Assembly: GCA_014803435.1 (NCBI GenBank)
Contig: JACYFD010000002.1
Coordinates: forward strand, 124,001-188,000
DNA length: 64,000 nt
From: Cellulosimicrobium terreum
Lineage (GTDB): Bacteria; Actinomycetota; Actinomycetes; Actinomycetales; Cellulomonadaceae
Direction of reading: 5' to 3'
Shown: positions 17,000 to 24,308 of the stretch, piece after piece
How the letters are laid out: the number at the start of each line of letters is the position of its first letter
Numbering within the stretch: the first letter of the stretch is position 1
Made by a program: the position numbers and the translations under genes
The notes under the pieces: model-generated
Database searches by the model: none
Told to the model about the DNA's origin: nothing
What the model saw: only the letters and a program-made list of their open reading frames with translations

Positions 17000-18199
17000 T
17001 CACACGGCGTCGGTGCGTGCCCCCAGCCAGGGGGCGAGGGCGTCGTCGCGGCCGAGCCACCGCAGACCGCCGTCGGCGAGCTCGTCCCGTGTGGCGAGCG
17101 CGTCGGCGAACGCGTCGAGCAGTCGCGGCCGGGGATCCTGCGACCGTGCAGCCCCGCGCGCACCTCGTGCGGAACGTGCGCCCACGACGACGATGCGGGT
17201 CTGCGGGTCGACGACCCCGCCCTCCGCGGACGTCGCGTCGTCCCACGTGCCGAGCCCGCCGACGGAGAGCTGCCCGCCTGCGCCCTCCCACGCGCACAAC
17301 GAGTCGGGCCGGTTCGCGACGTGGAACACGCCGCGCGAGCGCACCCGACCGGTGCCGAGGTCCTCGATGCGACGCAGCAGGCGGTCGGGGTCGAACGGGC
17401 GCGACGACCGCAGCTCCAGCGTCCAGCTCCGGTCGTGCGGGTCGCGTGCCGCGTGCACCGCCTGCGACGCGGGGGCACCGGTGCGGGTCACGCCGAGCGG
17501 GTGCGCGCGTCGCTCCGCTGCCGCCGCGTCGTGGGACCGCGCCGCCAGGTCCTGCACGGTGAGCCGGTGCAGGCCGTCGATCCGGGTGGAGTCCGCGCCG
17601 CGGAGCCGGTCGAGCAGGCCCGAGCCGGTCGGGGCGGCGGCACGGTCGCCGGTCGTCACGACGAGGTCCGCGTGCTCGACCTGCGCCGCGAGCACCTCGC
17701 CCACCGCGCGCTCGTCGTCCGCGGTCAACCCGATCCCGCGGTCGTCGACGAGGTCGTCGCCGAGCAGGTCGTGCTCGACGGTCTCGACGTCGGCCACCGT
17801 GAGGACGGTCGCGAGCCGCAGGCGGTCGAGCTCCCCGCCGCGCGACGTCGCGCCCGCGAGCGCGCGGGCGACGGGCAGGGACTCCGCCGCCACGGGCAGG
17901 GCGAGGACCACGTGGTCCCAGCGCCCGTCGTCGGCGAGGCGGCGCAGCGTCGGGATCGCGTCCTCGCGCACGGCGCACGACAGGCACGCGTGCTCGAGCG
18001 GGACCCGGTCGTCCTGCACGACGCCGGTCCCGTCCACCACCACGCGGCGCAGCTCGCCCTCGGCCGCGTGGATGTCGTGCCGGAGCACGACGACGCGGGG
18101 TGAGCCGACGACGAGACCGAAGGCCGCGGCGTCGCGCAGGACGGGATCGACGGTCGCCAGGACGCTGAGGGCGACGCGAGGGTCGGTGTGTCGGGGCAT
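17000..18199 (-). CDS. CobW C-terminal-domain protein without Walker A (Mrf-like)
   Basis: This 399-residue protein keeps the CxxC metal motif of COG0523 metallochaperones ([11 protein letters not shown], Cys72 and Cys75) and the C-terminal CobW domain ([22 protein letters not shown]). The N-terminus has no GxxGxGKT loop where GTP would bind. That is the state of the mycobacterial Mrf branch, which is encoded with zinc-free ribosomal proteins and recruits a hibernation factor to the ribosome in zinc starvation. This gene is divergent from just such a set, with a Zur-like box between. Function as Mrf is inference. The ATG has GGAGGA about ten bases upstream. Confidence 0.8.
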   Translation of the reverse strand: MPRHTDPRVALSVLATVDPVLRDAAAFGLVVGSPRVVVLRHDIHAAEGELRRVVVDGTGVVQDDRVPLEHACLSCAVREDAIPTLRRLADDGRWDHVVLALPVAAESLPVARALAGATSRGGELDRLRLATVLTVADVETVEHDLLGDDLVDDRGIGLTADDERAVGEVLAAQVEHADLVVTTGDRAAAPTGSGLLDRLRGADSTRIDGLHRLTVQDLAARSHDAAAAERRAHPLGVTRTGAPASQAVHAARDPHDRSWTLELRSSRPFDPDRLLRRIEDLGTGRVRSRGVFHVANRPDSLCAWEGAGGQLSVGGLGTWDDATSAEGGVVDPQTRIVVVGARSARGARGAARSQDPRPRLLDAFADALATRDELADGGLRWLGRDDALAPWLGARTDAV

Positions 18200-18234
18200 G
18201 CGGAGACTCCTCCGGGTCGGGGCGGGACGGCATC

Positions 18235-18274
18235 ACCGTACACCTTGACGGGAATGATTCTCACTATCTATTGT
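18235..18274. promoter_or_regulatory. Zur-like operator in a divergent promoter region
   Basis: GGGAATGATTCTCA (18250-18263) is close to the actinobacterial Zur box TGAAAATGATTTTCA. On the plus strand it lies between TTGACG (18245-18250) and TATTGT (18269-18274), spaced 18. On the minus strand TACGGT (18235-18240) would be the -10 with TGAGAA (18258-18263) as the -35. One zinc-loaded repressor could therefore shut both the ribosomal protein operon and the Mrf-like gene. Confidence 0.75.
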
Positions 18275-18302
18275 TCTGGTCATCGTCAGGAAGGAACGCC
18301 CC

Positions 18303-18539
18303 ATGTCTGCCCGCTGCCAGGTGCTCGGCACCACGCCGGGGTTCGGCCACTCGATCTCGCACTCCCACGTGCGGACCAAGCGCCGGTTCGACCCCAACAT
18401 CCAGAAGAAGCGCTACCGGGTGCCGTCGCTGGGTCGCACCGTGACCCTGCGTGTCAGCGCCCGGGGCATCAAGACCATCGACCGCCTGGGGATCGACGCC
18501 GTCGTGGCGCAGATCCTCGCCCGAGGGGAGAAGCTCTGA
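18303..18539 (+). CDS. rpmB: Ribosomal protein L28, zinc-independent paralogue
   Basis: This 78-residue protein is L28 by [20 protein letters not shown], the [14 protein letters not shown] segment and [15 protein letters not shown]. It has a single cysteine, so the CxxC zinc site of the housekeeping form is lost. Such C-minus copies replace the zinc-bound form in the ribosome when zinc is short and so release zinc. First gene after the Zur-like promoter; AGGAAGGA lies seven bases before the ATG. Its stop overlaps the start of rpmG. Confidence 0.95.
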   Translation: MSARCQVLGTTPGFGHSISHSHVRTKRRFDPNIQKKRYRVPSLGRTVTLRVSARGIKTIDRLGIDAVVAQILARGEKL

Positions 18540-18706
18540 TGGCTACCCGCGTCGACCTCCGTCCCGTCGTGAAGCTCCGCTCCACGGCCGGTACCGGATT
18601 CACCTACGTGACCCGCAAGAACCGCCGCAACGACCCGGACCGCATGGTCCTGCGCAAGTTCGACCCCGTCGCCCGACGGCACGTCGACTTCCGCGAGGAG
18701 CGCTGA
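18539..18706 (+). CDS. rpmG: Ribosomal protein L33, zinc-independent paralogue
   Basis: This 55-residue protein is L33 by [20 protein letters not shown] and the [13 protein letters not shown] end. It contains no cysteine at all, so it is the C-minus form. Starts and stops overlap by one base on both sides (ATGA with rpmB, TGATG with rpsN), which indicates tight translational coupling in the zinc-starvation operon. Confidence 0.95.
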   Translation: MATRVDLRPVVKLRSTAGTGFTYVTRKNRRNDPDRMVLRKFDPVARRHVDFREER

Positions 18707-19011
18707 TGGCGAAGACGTCGAAGATCGCCAGGAACGAGCAGCGCGCGGCGCTCGTCGCGCGCTACGCCGAGCGGCGCGTCGCGCTCAAGCGGGTCGTCGC
18801 GGCGCCGTCGTCCACCTCCGCCCAGAAGGCCGCGGCGGTGAGCGAGCTCCAGCGGCAGCCTCGCGACGCGAGCGCCACCCGGCTGCGCAACCGCGACGTC
18901 GCCGACGGCCGACCGCGCGGCTGCTCGCGGAAGTTCGGGCTGTCCCGCATCCGGCTGCGCGACATGGCGCACCGGGGCGAGCTGCCCGGCGTGAAGAAGT
19001 CCAGCTGGTAG
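18706..19011 (+). CDS. rpsN: Ribosomal protein S14, zinc-independent paralogue
   Basis: This 101-residue protein is the long S14 form: [13 protein letters not shown] at the start, [15 protein letters not shown] in the middle and [20 protein letters not shown] at the end. The short zinc-binding S14 has two CxxC pairs; this one has one isolated Cys. It belongs to the zinc-sparing ribosomal set. The ATG overlaps the rpmG stop. Confidence 0.95.
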   Translation: MAKTSKIARNEQRAALVARYAERRVALKRVVAAPSSTSAQKAAAVSELQRQPRDASATRLRNRDVADGRPRGCSRKFGLSRIRLRDMAHRGELPGVKKSSW

Positions 19012-19047
19012 CCCACAGGCGCCCGCCGGACCGAGAGGAGAACACCC

Positions 19048-19347
19048 ATGAAGCAGAACATCCACCCCGAGTACGGACGTGTCGTCTTCCGTGACCGTTC
19101 GGGCGACCTCGCGTTCCTCACGCGGTCGACCCTGGCGGGAGACCACCCCGGAGGCCCGGGCGTGCCGCGCGAGACGGTCGTCTGGGAGGACGGCAGCGCC
19201 TACCCGGTCGTCGACGTCGAGGTCTCGAGCGCGAGCCACCCGTTCTACACGGGCAACCAGCGCGTCGTGGACACCGCCGGCCGCGTCGAGAGGTTCCGTC
19301 AGCGCTACGGCACGCGCGGCGGTGCGCAGGACGGGGGTGCGCGATGA
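19048..19347 (+). CDS. rpmE2: Ribosomal protein L31 type B (zinc-independent)
   Basis: This 99-residue protein is L31 type B by [40 protein letters not shown] and VERFRQRYG. The CxxC zinc motif of type A is absent. It is longer at the C-terminus than usual by a Gly-rich tail. In Bacillus the type B form is expelled/inserted according to zinc under Zur; the same logic is expected here. GAGAGGAG precedes the ATG. Confidence 0.95.
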   Translation: MKQNIHPEYGRVVFRDRSGDLAFLTRSTLAGDHPGGPGVPRETVVWEDGSAYPVVDVEVSSASHPFYTGNQRVVDTAGRVERFRQRYGTRGGAQDGGAR

Positions 19348-19466
19348 AGGTCCGCGCGTCCCTGCGCTCGCTCAAGGACAAGCCCGGCGCGAAGGTCGTG
19401 CGCCGCCGGGGCAACACGTACGTCATCAACAAGGCCAACCCGCGCTGGAAGGCCCGTCAGGGCTGA
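19344..19466 (+). CDS. rpmJ: Ribosomal protein L36, zinc-independent form
   Basis: This 40-residue ORF encodes [20 protein letters not shown] followed by [20 protein letters not shown]. This is the YkgO-type L36, which lacks the three Cys and one His that bind zinc in the standard form. Its ATG overlaps the stop of the L31 gene. It is the last of five zinc-sparing ribosomal genes. Confidence 0.95.
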   Translation: MKVRASLRSLKDKPGAKVVRRRGNTYVINKANPRWKARQG

Positions 19467-19529
19467 TCTGCCCCACACCTCACCGGAAAGGAGCGGTCGC
19501 CCGGACCCGGGCGACCGATCACCCCACCC

Positions 19530-20876
19530 ATGCACCTCACCGCACGCACCTCCGCCCGTCCGGGCGCCCGCGCCCTCGCGCTCGGGGCCGCCCTGCCGCT
19601 CGTCCTCCTCGCCGGCTGTGCCCAGAGCCCCGGGGACGACGACGCCGCGGGGAGCTCCGCGGCGTCGGGCACCCGGACGGACAGCGAGACGCCCGAGACG
19701 TCCGACGTGAGCGAGGCCGCGGCTGTCACGCCCCGCCTCGTGCTCACCCACGACGGGGGAGTCCTGGTCCTCGACGCCACGACGCTCGAACCGGTCGCCG
19801 ACCTCGAGCTCGCGGGCTTCAACCGCGTCAACGCCGCCGGCGACGGCCGCCACGTCCTCGTCTCCACCACCGGTGGCTTCCAGGTGCTCGACGCCGGCAC
19901 CTGGGCGGAGCCGCACGGGGACCACTCGCACTACTACACGGCCGCCCCGCTGCTCACGGACGTGACGTACGCGGCCGAGAAGCCCGGCCACGTCGTCGTG
20001 CACGACGGGCGCACGGCCCTGTTCGACGACGGTACGGGCGACGTCGTCGTGCTCGACGCCGCGCAGGTGGCCGACCCGCACGGGGTCGACGACGCCCGCA
20101 CCCTCACCACCCCGGCCGCCCACCACGGCGTGGCGGTCGAGCTGCCCGACGGCACGCTCGTCGTGTCGGAGGGCACCGAGGACGCGCGCACCGGGGTCCG
20201 GGTCCTCGAGGCCGACGGCGCGGAGCGCGCCGCGAGCGACGAGTGCCCCGGCGTGCACGGCGAGGCCGTGGCCGCGGACGAGGCGGTCGTGGTCGGGTGC
20301 GAGGACGGCGTCCTCGTCGTCGCCGGCACGACGATCACGAAGGTCGACAGCCCCGACGCCTACGGGCGCATCGGCAACCAGGCGGGCACCGAGGCGTCGC
20401 CGATCGTCCTCGGCGACTACAAGTCGGACCCGGACGCCGAGCTGGAGCGCCCCACGCGCGTCTCGCTCGTCGACACGCGTGACGGCACCATGCGGCTCGT
20501 CGACCTGCCCGCGAGCTACACGTTCCGCTCGCTCGGGCGGGGCGAGCACGGCGAGGCGCTCGTCCTCGGCACCGACGGCGCGCTGCACGTGATCGACCCC
20601 GAGAAGGGCGAGATCGTGCGGACGATCCCCGTCATCGACCCCTGGGAGGAGCCCGAGGACTGGCAGGCGCCGCGTCCCGCGCTGTTCGTCCAGGACGGCC
20701 TCGCGTACGTCACCGACCCTGCCGGGCAGGAGATCCACGCGGTCGATGTCGAGGGCGGCGAGGTCTGGCGCTCCGCAGGCCTCGGTGTCGTGCCGAACGA
20801 GGTCGCCGGGGTGACCGGCGCCGCCGACGCGACCGGTGCGCACGACGACGAGCACGGGCACGTGCACGAGGACTGA
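19530..20876 (+). CDS. aztD: Zinc metallochaperone AztD-like lipoprotein
   Basis: This 448-residue protein has a lipobox VLLAGC (Cys30), an acidic low-complexity spacer, then a beta-propeller-like domain with repeated VLD and strand motifs. His-rich spots are EPHGDHSHYY (about residue 130) and the tail HDDEHGHVHED. This agrees with AztD, which hands zinc to the solute-binding protein of the AztABC zinc importer. The importer itself is not in this window. Placement directly after the zinc-free ribosomal genes supports shared Zur control. The gap of 63 bases shows no clear terminator. Confidence 0.85.
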   Translation: MHLTARTSARPGARALALGAALPLVLLAGCAQSPGDDDAAGSSAASGTRTDSETPETSDVSEAAAVTPRLVLTHDGGVLVLDATTLEPVADLELAGFNRVNAAGDGRHVLVSTTGGFQVLDAGTWAEPHGDHSHYYTAAPLLTDVTYAAEKPGHVVVHDGRTALFDDGTGDVVVLDAAQVADPHGVDDARTLTTPAAHHGVAVELPDGTLVVSEGTEDARTGVRVLEADGAERAASDECPGVHGEAVAADEAVVVGCEDGVLVVAGTTITKVDSPDAYGRIGNQAGTEASPIVLGDYKSDPDAELERPTRVSLVDTRDGTMRLVDLPASYTFRSLGRGEHGEALVLGTDGALHVIDPEKGEIVRTIPVIDPWEEPEDWQAPRPALFVQDGLAYVTDPAGQEIHAVDVEGGEVWRSAGLGVVPNEVAGVTGAADATGAHDDEHGHVHED

Positions 20877-21021
20877 GCGGCGCGTCGGGACCCACAAGTC
20901 GCGCGATACCGCGCCTGTTCCTTAGTGTTGTGCCCGGTGCGCGGCCCTCCGGCTGGCACACTGAGACCTGTGACGCCGCGCGGGGACCTACCGCACGGCG
21001 TGAACCGTAGAAGGGAATCGC

Positions 21022-21303
21022 ATGTCGCTCAACAAGTCCGAGCTCGTCTCGGCCATCGCCAGCAAGGCCGACCTGACCAAGGCGGACGCCGAGAGCGCCC
21101 TCAACGCCCTCCAGGAGGTGCTCATCGAGTCGCTCGGCAAGGGTGAGGCCGTGAAGATCACGGGCCTGCTCTCCGTCGAGCGCGTCGAGCGTGCCGCCCG
21201 CACGGGCCGCAACCCGCGCACGGGCGAGGAGATCTCGATCCCCGCCGGTTTCGGCGTCAAGATCAGCGCCGGCAGCCTGCTGAAGAAGGCCGTCGCCAAG
21301 TGA
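21022..21303 (+). CDS. hupB: HU-family nucleoid protein
   Basis: This 93-residue protein is a classic HU: MSLNKSELVSAIASKADLTK, KGEAVKITGLLSVE and the DNA-arm region ARTGRNPRTGEEISIPAGFG. It ends with FGVKISAGSLLKKAVAK and so lacks the long Lys/Ala-rich tail found in mycobacterial HupB. It bends and packs DNA as a dimer. AGAAGGGA lies five bases before the ATG. The gene stands alone, with a strong hairpin behind it. Confidence 0.95.
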   Translation: MSLNKSELVSAIASKADLTKADAESALNALQEVLIESLGKGEAVKITGLLSVERVERAARTGRNPRTGEEISIPAGFGVKISAGSLLKKAVAK

Positions 21304-21350
21304 CGTCCCGCTGACCGATCCGTCGCTGGCCAGTGACGGCCGGTCGGCAA

Positions 21351-21393
21351 CGCCGCAGGCCCGGACCCCCACGTGGGGTCCGGGCCTGCGGCG
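21351..21393 (+). terminator. Terminator of the HU gene
   Basis: A perfect 19-bp stem (21351-21369 with 21375-21393) with a 5-base loop CACGT lies 47 bases past the HU stop. No U-run follows. It also separates HU from the convergent gene at 21435. Confidence 0.85.
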
Positions 21394-21434
21394 TGTACGG
21401 GCCGGTCGTGCACGGGACCGGTCGGGCACGGTCG

Positions 21435-21809
21435 TCAGTCGGCGCGCACGACGTTCACGAGGATGCGCTCGTTCGTCAGGCGCGTGCCGACGGCCTGGTC
21501 CACCTCGCTGAACGCCTTCGCGGACCGGGCGACGCCGACCGCTCCGGCCATCGCGCCGCCCCCGGTGGCGCGCTGCATCCGGGCGATGAGCGCGCCGTCG
21601 TGCTGCATGAAGTCGACCGTGAAGACCAGGTGCTGGCCCTTGCCGGCGAACGCGCCGAGCCAGAACGTCTTCGCCTTGCTGCCACGCTCGACCGTCCACT
21701 GACCGGTCGGGCTCGGGGACACCGTGAAGCCCTGGTCGTGCAGCGCGGCGGACAGATGGTGGCGAGCGGCGTCGTGGTCGCCGGTGAGGAAGTAGTCGAT
21801 GGTGGCCAT
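21435..21809 (-). CDS. Hypothetical 124-residue cytosolic protein
   Basis: I do not recognise this family. The protein starts MATIDYFLTGDHDAARHHLS, has a beta-rich centre (GQWTVERGSKAKTFWLGAFA, HLVFTVDFMQHDG) and then a small Gly/Ala stretch RATGGGAMAGAVGVARSA. There is no signal or clear helix of membrane length. Codon use is normal, and CAGGAG stands six bases before the ATG, so it is a real gene. It is divergent from the YibE/F-like gene. No function is inferred. Confidence 0.75.
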   Translation of the reverse strand: MATIDYFLTGDHDAARHHLSAALHDQGFTVSPSPTGQWTVERGSKAKTFWLGAFAGKGQHLVFTVDFMQHDGALIARMQRATGGGAMAGAVGVARSAKAFSEVDQAVGTRLTNERILVNVVRAD

Positions 21810-21973
21810 GCGAGCTCCTGAGCTACGGAAGTGAGCCGGCGAGGTGCACGGCCGCCCGGGATGCTATCGCTCCCGGGCGTCCCCAGGACAGGGGAGACCT
21901 CCCCATGGGCAGCGAGCCCGGCGGCGGTGGGGGCCGACGGCGCGTGGTCCCGCGTCGCGGCGACCGACCGTGC

Positions 21974-21979
21974 CAGCAT
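21974..21979 (+). promoter_or_regulatory. -10 box of a leaderless promoter (CAGCAT)
   Basis: CAGCAT, a one-base variant of TAnnnT, ends six bases before the GTG at 21986. This supports that GTG as both transcript and protein start. Confidence 0.4.
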
Positions 21980-21985
21980 CGCCCC

Positions 21986-23263
21986 GTGAGCCTGACGACC
22001 CGTTCCGCCCGGCGCGCCGAGGCCTCGCCGGGCGCCCATGCCCACGGGCCCGCCGCCCCCGCGACGCCGCGCGTGCGCCGCACGCTCGCCGCGCTGCTGC
22101 TGCCCGCGCTGCTCGCGACCCTTGTCGGCCTGGTCGCCCTGTGGCCCGCGGCCGACGACGTCCCCGAGCGCATCCCCGTCGCCGCGGAGGGCAGCACGAT
22201 CCTGCGGGCGACGGTCACGGGCCCCGTCGAGACCGGGGCGGGGGCGGGCGAGAGCGCGACGGTCCCGGTGCGGCTCGACGACGGGTCGCGCGCGGGCGGC
22301 GAAGACGTCGGCGGCGCGGACGTGCTCGTCCAGCCCCCGCCCGAGTACGTCGCGTACGGGTTCGACGAGGGCGACCGGCTGCGGCTGCTGTACATCGCCG
22401 AGGCCGCGGCGTCGGGGGCGAGCCCGTACGTGTTCCTCGACTTCGAGCGTGGCCTGCCCATCGGGATCCTCGCCGTGGCGTACGCGCTCGTCGTGCTCGC
22501 CGTCGCGCGGTGGCGCGGGCTCGCGGCGCTCGCCGGCCTCGCGGCCGCGTTCGCCGTCATCGGCTGGTTCACGCTGCCCGCGCTGCTCAGCGGCCAGGAC
22601 GCGCTCGGCGTCGCGCTCGTGACGTCGTCGCTCGTCATGTTCGTCGTGCTGTACGTCGCGCACGGGTTCACGGCGCGGACGTCGACGGCGCTGCTCGGCA
22701 CCCTCCTCGGGCTCGCGCTCACCGCGCTGCTCGGGTGGTGGGGGTCGGGGGCGTCGAACATCACGGGCCTGACGTCGGAGGAGTCGCTGTGGATCCCGCA
22801 GTACGCGCCGTCGCTCGACATCCAGGGCGTCGTGCTGTGCGGGATCGTGCTCGCCGGGATGGGCGTGCTCAACGACGTGACGATCACCCAGGCGTCGGCG
22901 GTGTGGGAGCTGCGCGCCGTCGCACCCCTCGCGACGCGGCGCGAGCTGTTCACCCGTGCGATGCGGATCGGCCGGGACCACATCGCCTCGACGGTCTACA
23001 CGATCGCCTTCGCGTACGTCGGTGCCGCGCTGCCGCTGCTCATGGCCGTGTACCTGTCGGACCAGGCGCTCGCGACGAGCCTCACGTCCGGCGAGATCGC
23101 GGAGGAGGTCGTGCGCACGCTCGTCGGTTCCGTCGGTCTCGTCCTCGCGATCCCGCTCACGACGGCGATCGCGGCCCTCGCCGTACCCGGCGCCCCCGCC
23201 GCCGGGGCGCCGTCACGCGCGACGTCGGTCGAGCCTGCTCCTTCCGACGCGGCGCCGGCGTGA
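21986..23263 (+). CDS. YibE/F-family membrane protein
   Basis: This 425-residue protein has a short hydrophilic start, one signal-anchor helix, an external domain (VPERIPVAAEGSTILRATVT, VLVQPPPEYVAYGFDEGDRL) and seven or eight helices with the YibE/F core (GLPIGILAVAYALVVLAV, LVMFVVLYVAHGFTARTS, ITGLTSEES, GMGVLNDVTITQASAVWEL). The family is a putative multi-helix transporter of unknown substrate. The length is normal for actinobacterial members. It is convergent with the small secreted gene at 23282. Confidence 0.85.
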   Translation: MSLTTRSARRAEASPGAHAHGPAAPATPRVRRTLAALLLPALLATLVGLVALWPAADDVPERIPVAAEGSTILRATVTGPVETGAGAGESATVPVRLDDGSRAGGEDVGGADVLVQPPPEYVAYGFDEGDRLRLLYIAEAAASGASPYVFLDFERGLPIGILAVAYALVVLAVARWRGLAALAGLAAAFAVIGWFTLPALLSGQDALGVALVTSSLVMFVVLYVAHGFTARTSTALLGTLLGLALTALLGWWGSGASNITGLTSEESLWIPQYAPSLDIQGVVLCGIVLAGMGVLNDVTITQASAVWELRAVAPLATRRELFTRAMRIGRDHIASTVYTIAFAYVGAALPLLMAVYLSDQALATSLTSGEIAEEVVRTLVGSVGLVLAIPLTTAIAALAVPGAPAAGAPSRATSVEPAPSDAAPA

Positions 23264-23281
23264 CGGCGTGCCTCCCGTGCG

Positions 23282-23680
23282 TCAGGAGACGATCTCGTAG
23301 TTGACGGACCACACGCCGTTGGTGCCGAAGCCGCACTGCACGTCCCACCAGCGGTTCTGCGTCTGGGTCCACTGCGCGGTGAACTCGACGGGGGTGCCGA
23401 TCCAGCAGTGCACCGTGTACTTCACGTTGCCTGTCCCAGAGCAGGAGTGGTGCACGCGCACCATCCCCCAGCCGTCGATCGGCTCGGACCACGCCGCGTC
23501 GCAGCTCAGTCCGGCAGCCTGCACGGCCGCGGGCTGGGTGGCGGTCGAGGTGGCTGCCGGGGTGGTCGCCGACGGCTGCGCGGCCTGCGCGCCGGAGGCG
23601 CCCACGGTGGCGAACGCGGTGGCGAGCGCGACGGCGCCTGCGGCGGCCGTGACGCGTCGGGCAAAGGTCTTCGAGGTCAT
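23282..23680 (-). CDS. Small secreted four-cysteine protein (tandem paralogue A)
   Basis: This 132-residue protein has a Sec signal (TSKTFARRVTAAAGAVALA... ending AQA near residue 33), a Thr/Ala spacer and an 80-residue domain with four cysteines: LSCDAAW, HHSCSGTGNV, YTVHCWIG, WDVQCGFG. The domain is rich in Trp, Tyr and Val, so a beta-sandwich with two disulfides is likely. The same Cys spacing and HSCSG..V.YT..C core occur in the neighbour at 23724. I know no named family. GAAGGG precedes the ATG. Confidence 0.75.
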   Translation of the reverse strand: MTSKTFARRVTAAAGAVALATAFATVGASGAQAAQPSATTPAATSTATQPAAVQAAGLSCDAAWSEPIDGWGMVRVHHSCSGTGNVKYTVHCWIGTPVEFTAQWTQTQNRWWDVQCGFGTNGVWSVNYEIVS

Positions 23681-23723
23681 GATTCACCCTTCCGCCCTCT
23701 CGGGCGTCGGTCGGGAGGAGCGG

Positions 23724-24050
23724 TCAGAACGAGAAGGTCGCGCCGATGAGCGTGTTGGTCGGCTCGTGGCAGGTCACCGGGATCGAGATGCTCTGCCCGT
23801 ACGCGAAGTAGTGCGTCACGGTCTGGTCGTTGAAGAAGCAGTCGATCGTGTACGTGACCTGGGTGCCGCCCGAGCAGCTGTGCACGAGCCGCCCCTCGTA
23901 GTCCCAGGGGTACGCCTTGTCGATGTAGACCGTGCCGCACTCGTTCGGTGCGGCGGTCGCGGGCTGCGCGGCGACGGCGAGGCCGGTGACGGCCAGGGCA
24001 GCGGTCGCGCCGACCGCCAGGGCCCTGCGCAGGCGATGTGGCGTTGCCAT
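23724..24050 (-). CDS. Small secreted four-cysteine protein (tandem paralogue B)
   Basis: This 108-residue protein has a Sec signal ending ATA (about residue 33), then a domain with NECGTVYID, RLVHSCSGG, VTYTIDCFFND and IPVTCHEPTN. It shares the HSCSG..V.YT..C core with the protein encoded just downstream at 23282, so the pair arose by tandem duplication. The ATG at 24050 has AAGGAG nine bases upstream; the longer frame to 24098 is less likely. It is probably the first gene of a two-gene transcript. The function is unknown; extracellular inhibitor or binding protein are both possible. Confidence 0.75.
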   Translation of the reverse strand: MATPHRLRRALAVGATAALAVTGLAVAAQPATAAPNECGTVYIDKAYPWDYEGRLVHSCSGGTQVTYTIDCFFNDQTVTHYFAYGQSISIPVTCHEPTNTLIGATFSF

Positions 24051-24296
24051 GTGATACCTCTCCTTGACGACATCGTGCTCTGGATTGGTGGATCTCATTG
24101 CTCAACCACCGTTTCAAGGCGTCCGTCTCGACGCAACCTGTGCGCTTGTGCCGTGCAAGCATCAAGAAAAAGGCATAGGGTCGCGTCCGCGAGGCCTGAT
24201 CGGTCGGGTCGGGACCGGGCGTCGGATCCGGGGGTCTTCACCGGACTGCCACCGTTCCCGCCGTGATCGGCGCCCCCAGCGGGTGTCCAGGTTCGC

Positions 24297-24302
24297 CAGG
24301 AT
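24297..24302 (+). promoter_or_regulatory. -10 box of a leaderless promoter (CAGGAT)
   Basis: CAGGAT ends six bases before the ATG at 24309. Together with the lack of a ribosome site it indicates leaderless expression. Confidence 0.45.
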
Positions 24303-24308
24303 GTCCCC

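Noticed and set aside
18200-18302. Cobalamin riboswitch for the CobW-domain gene
   Set aside because: The gap is about 100 bases and has no B12-box; a Zur-like operator explains the region.
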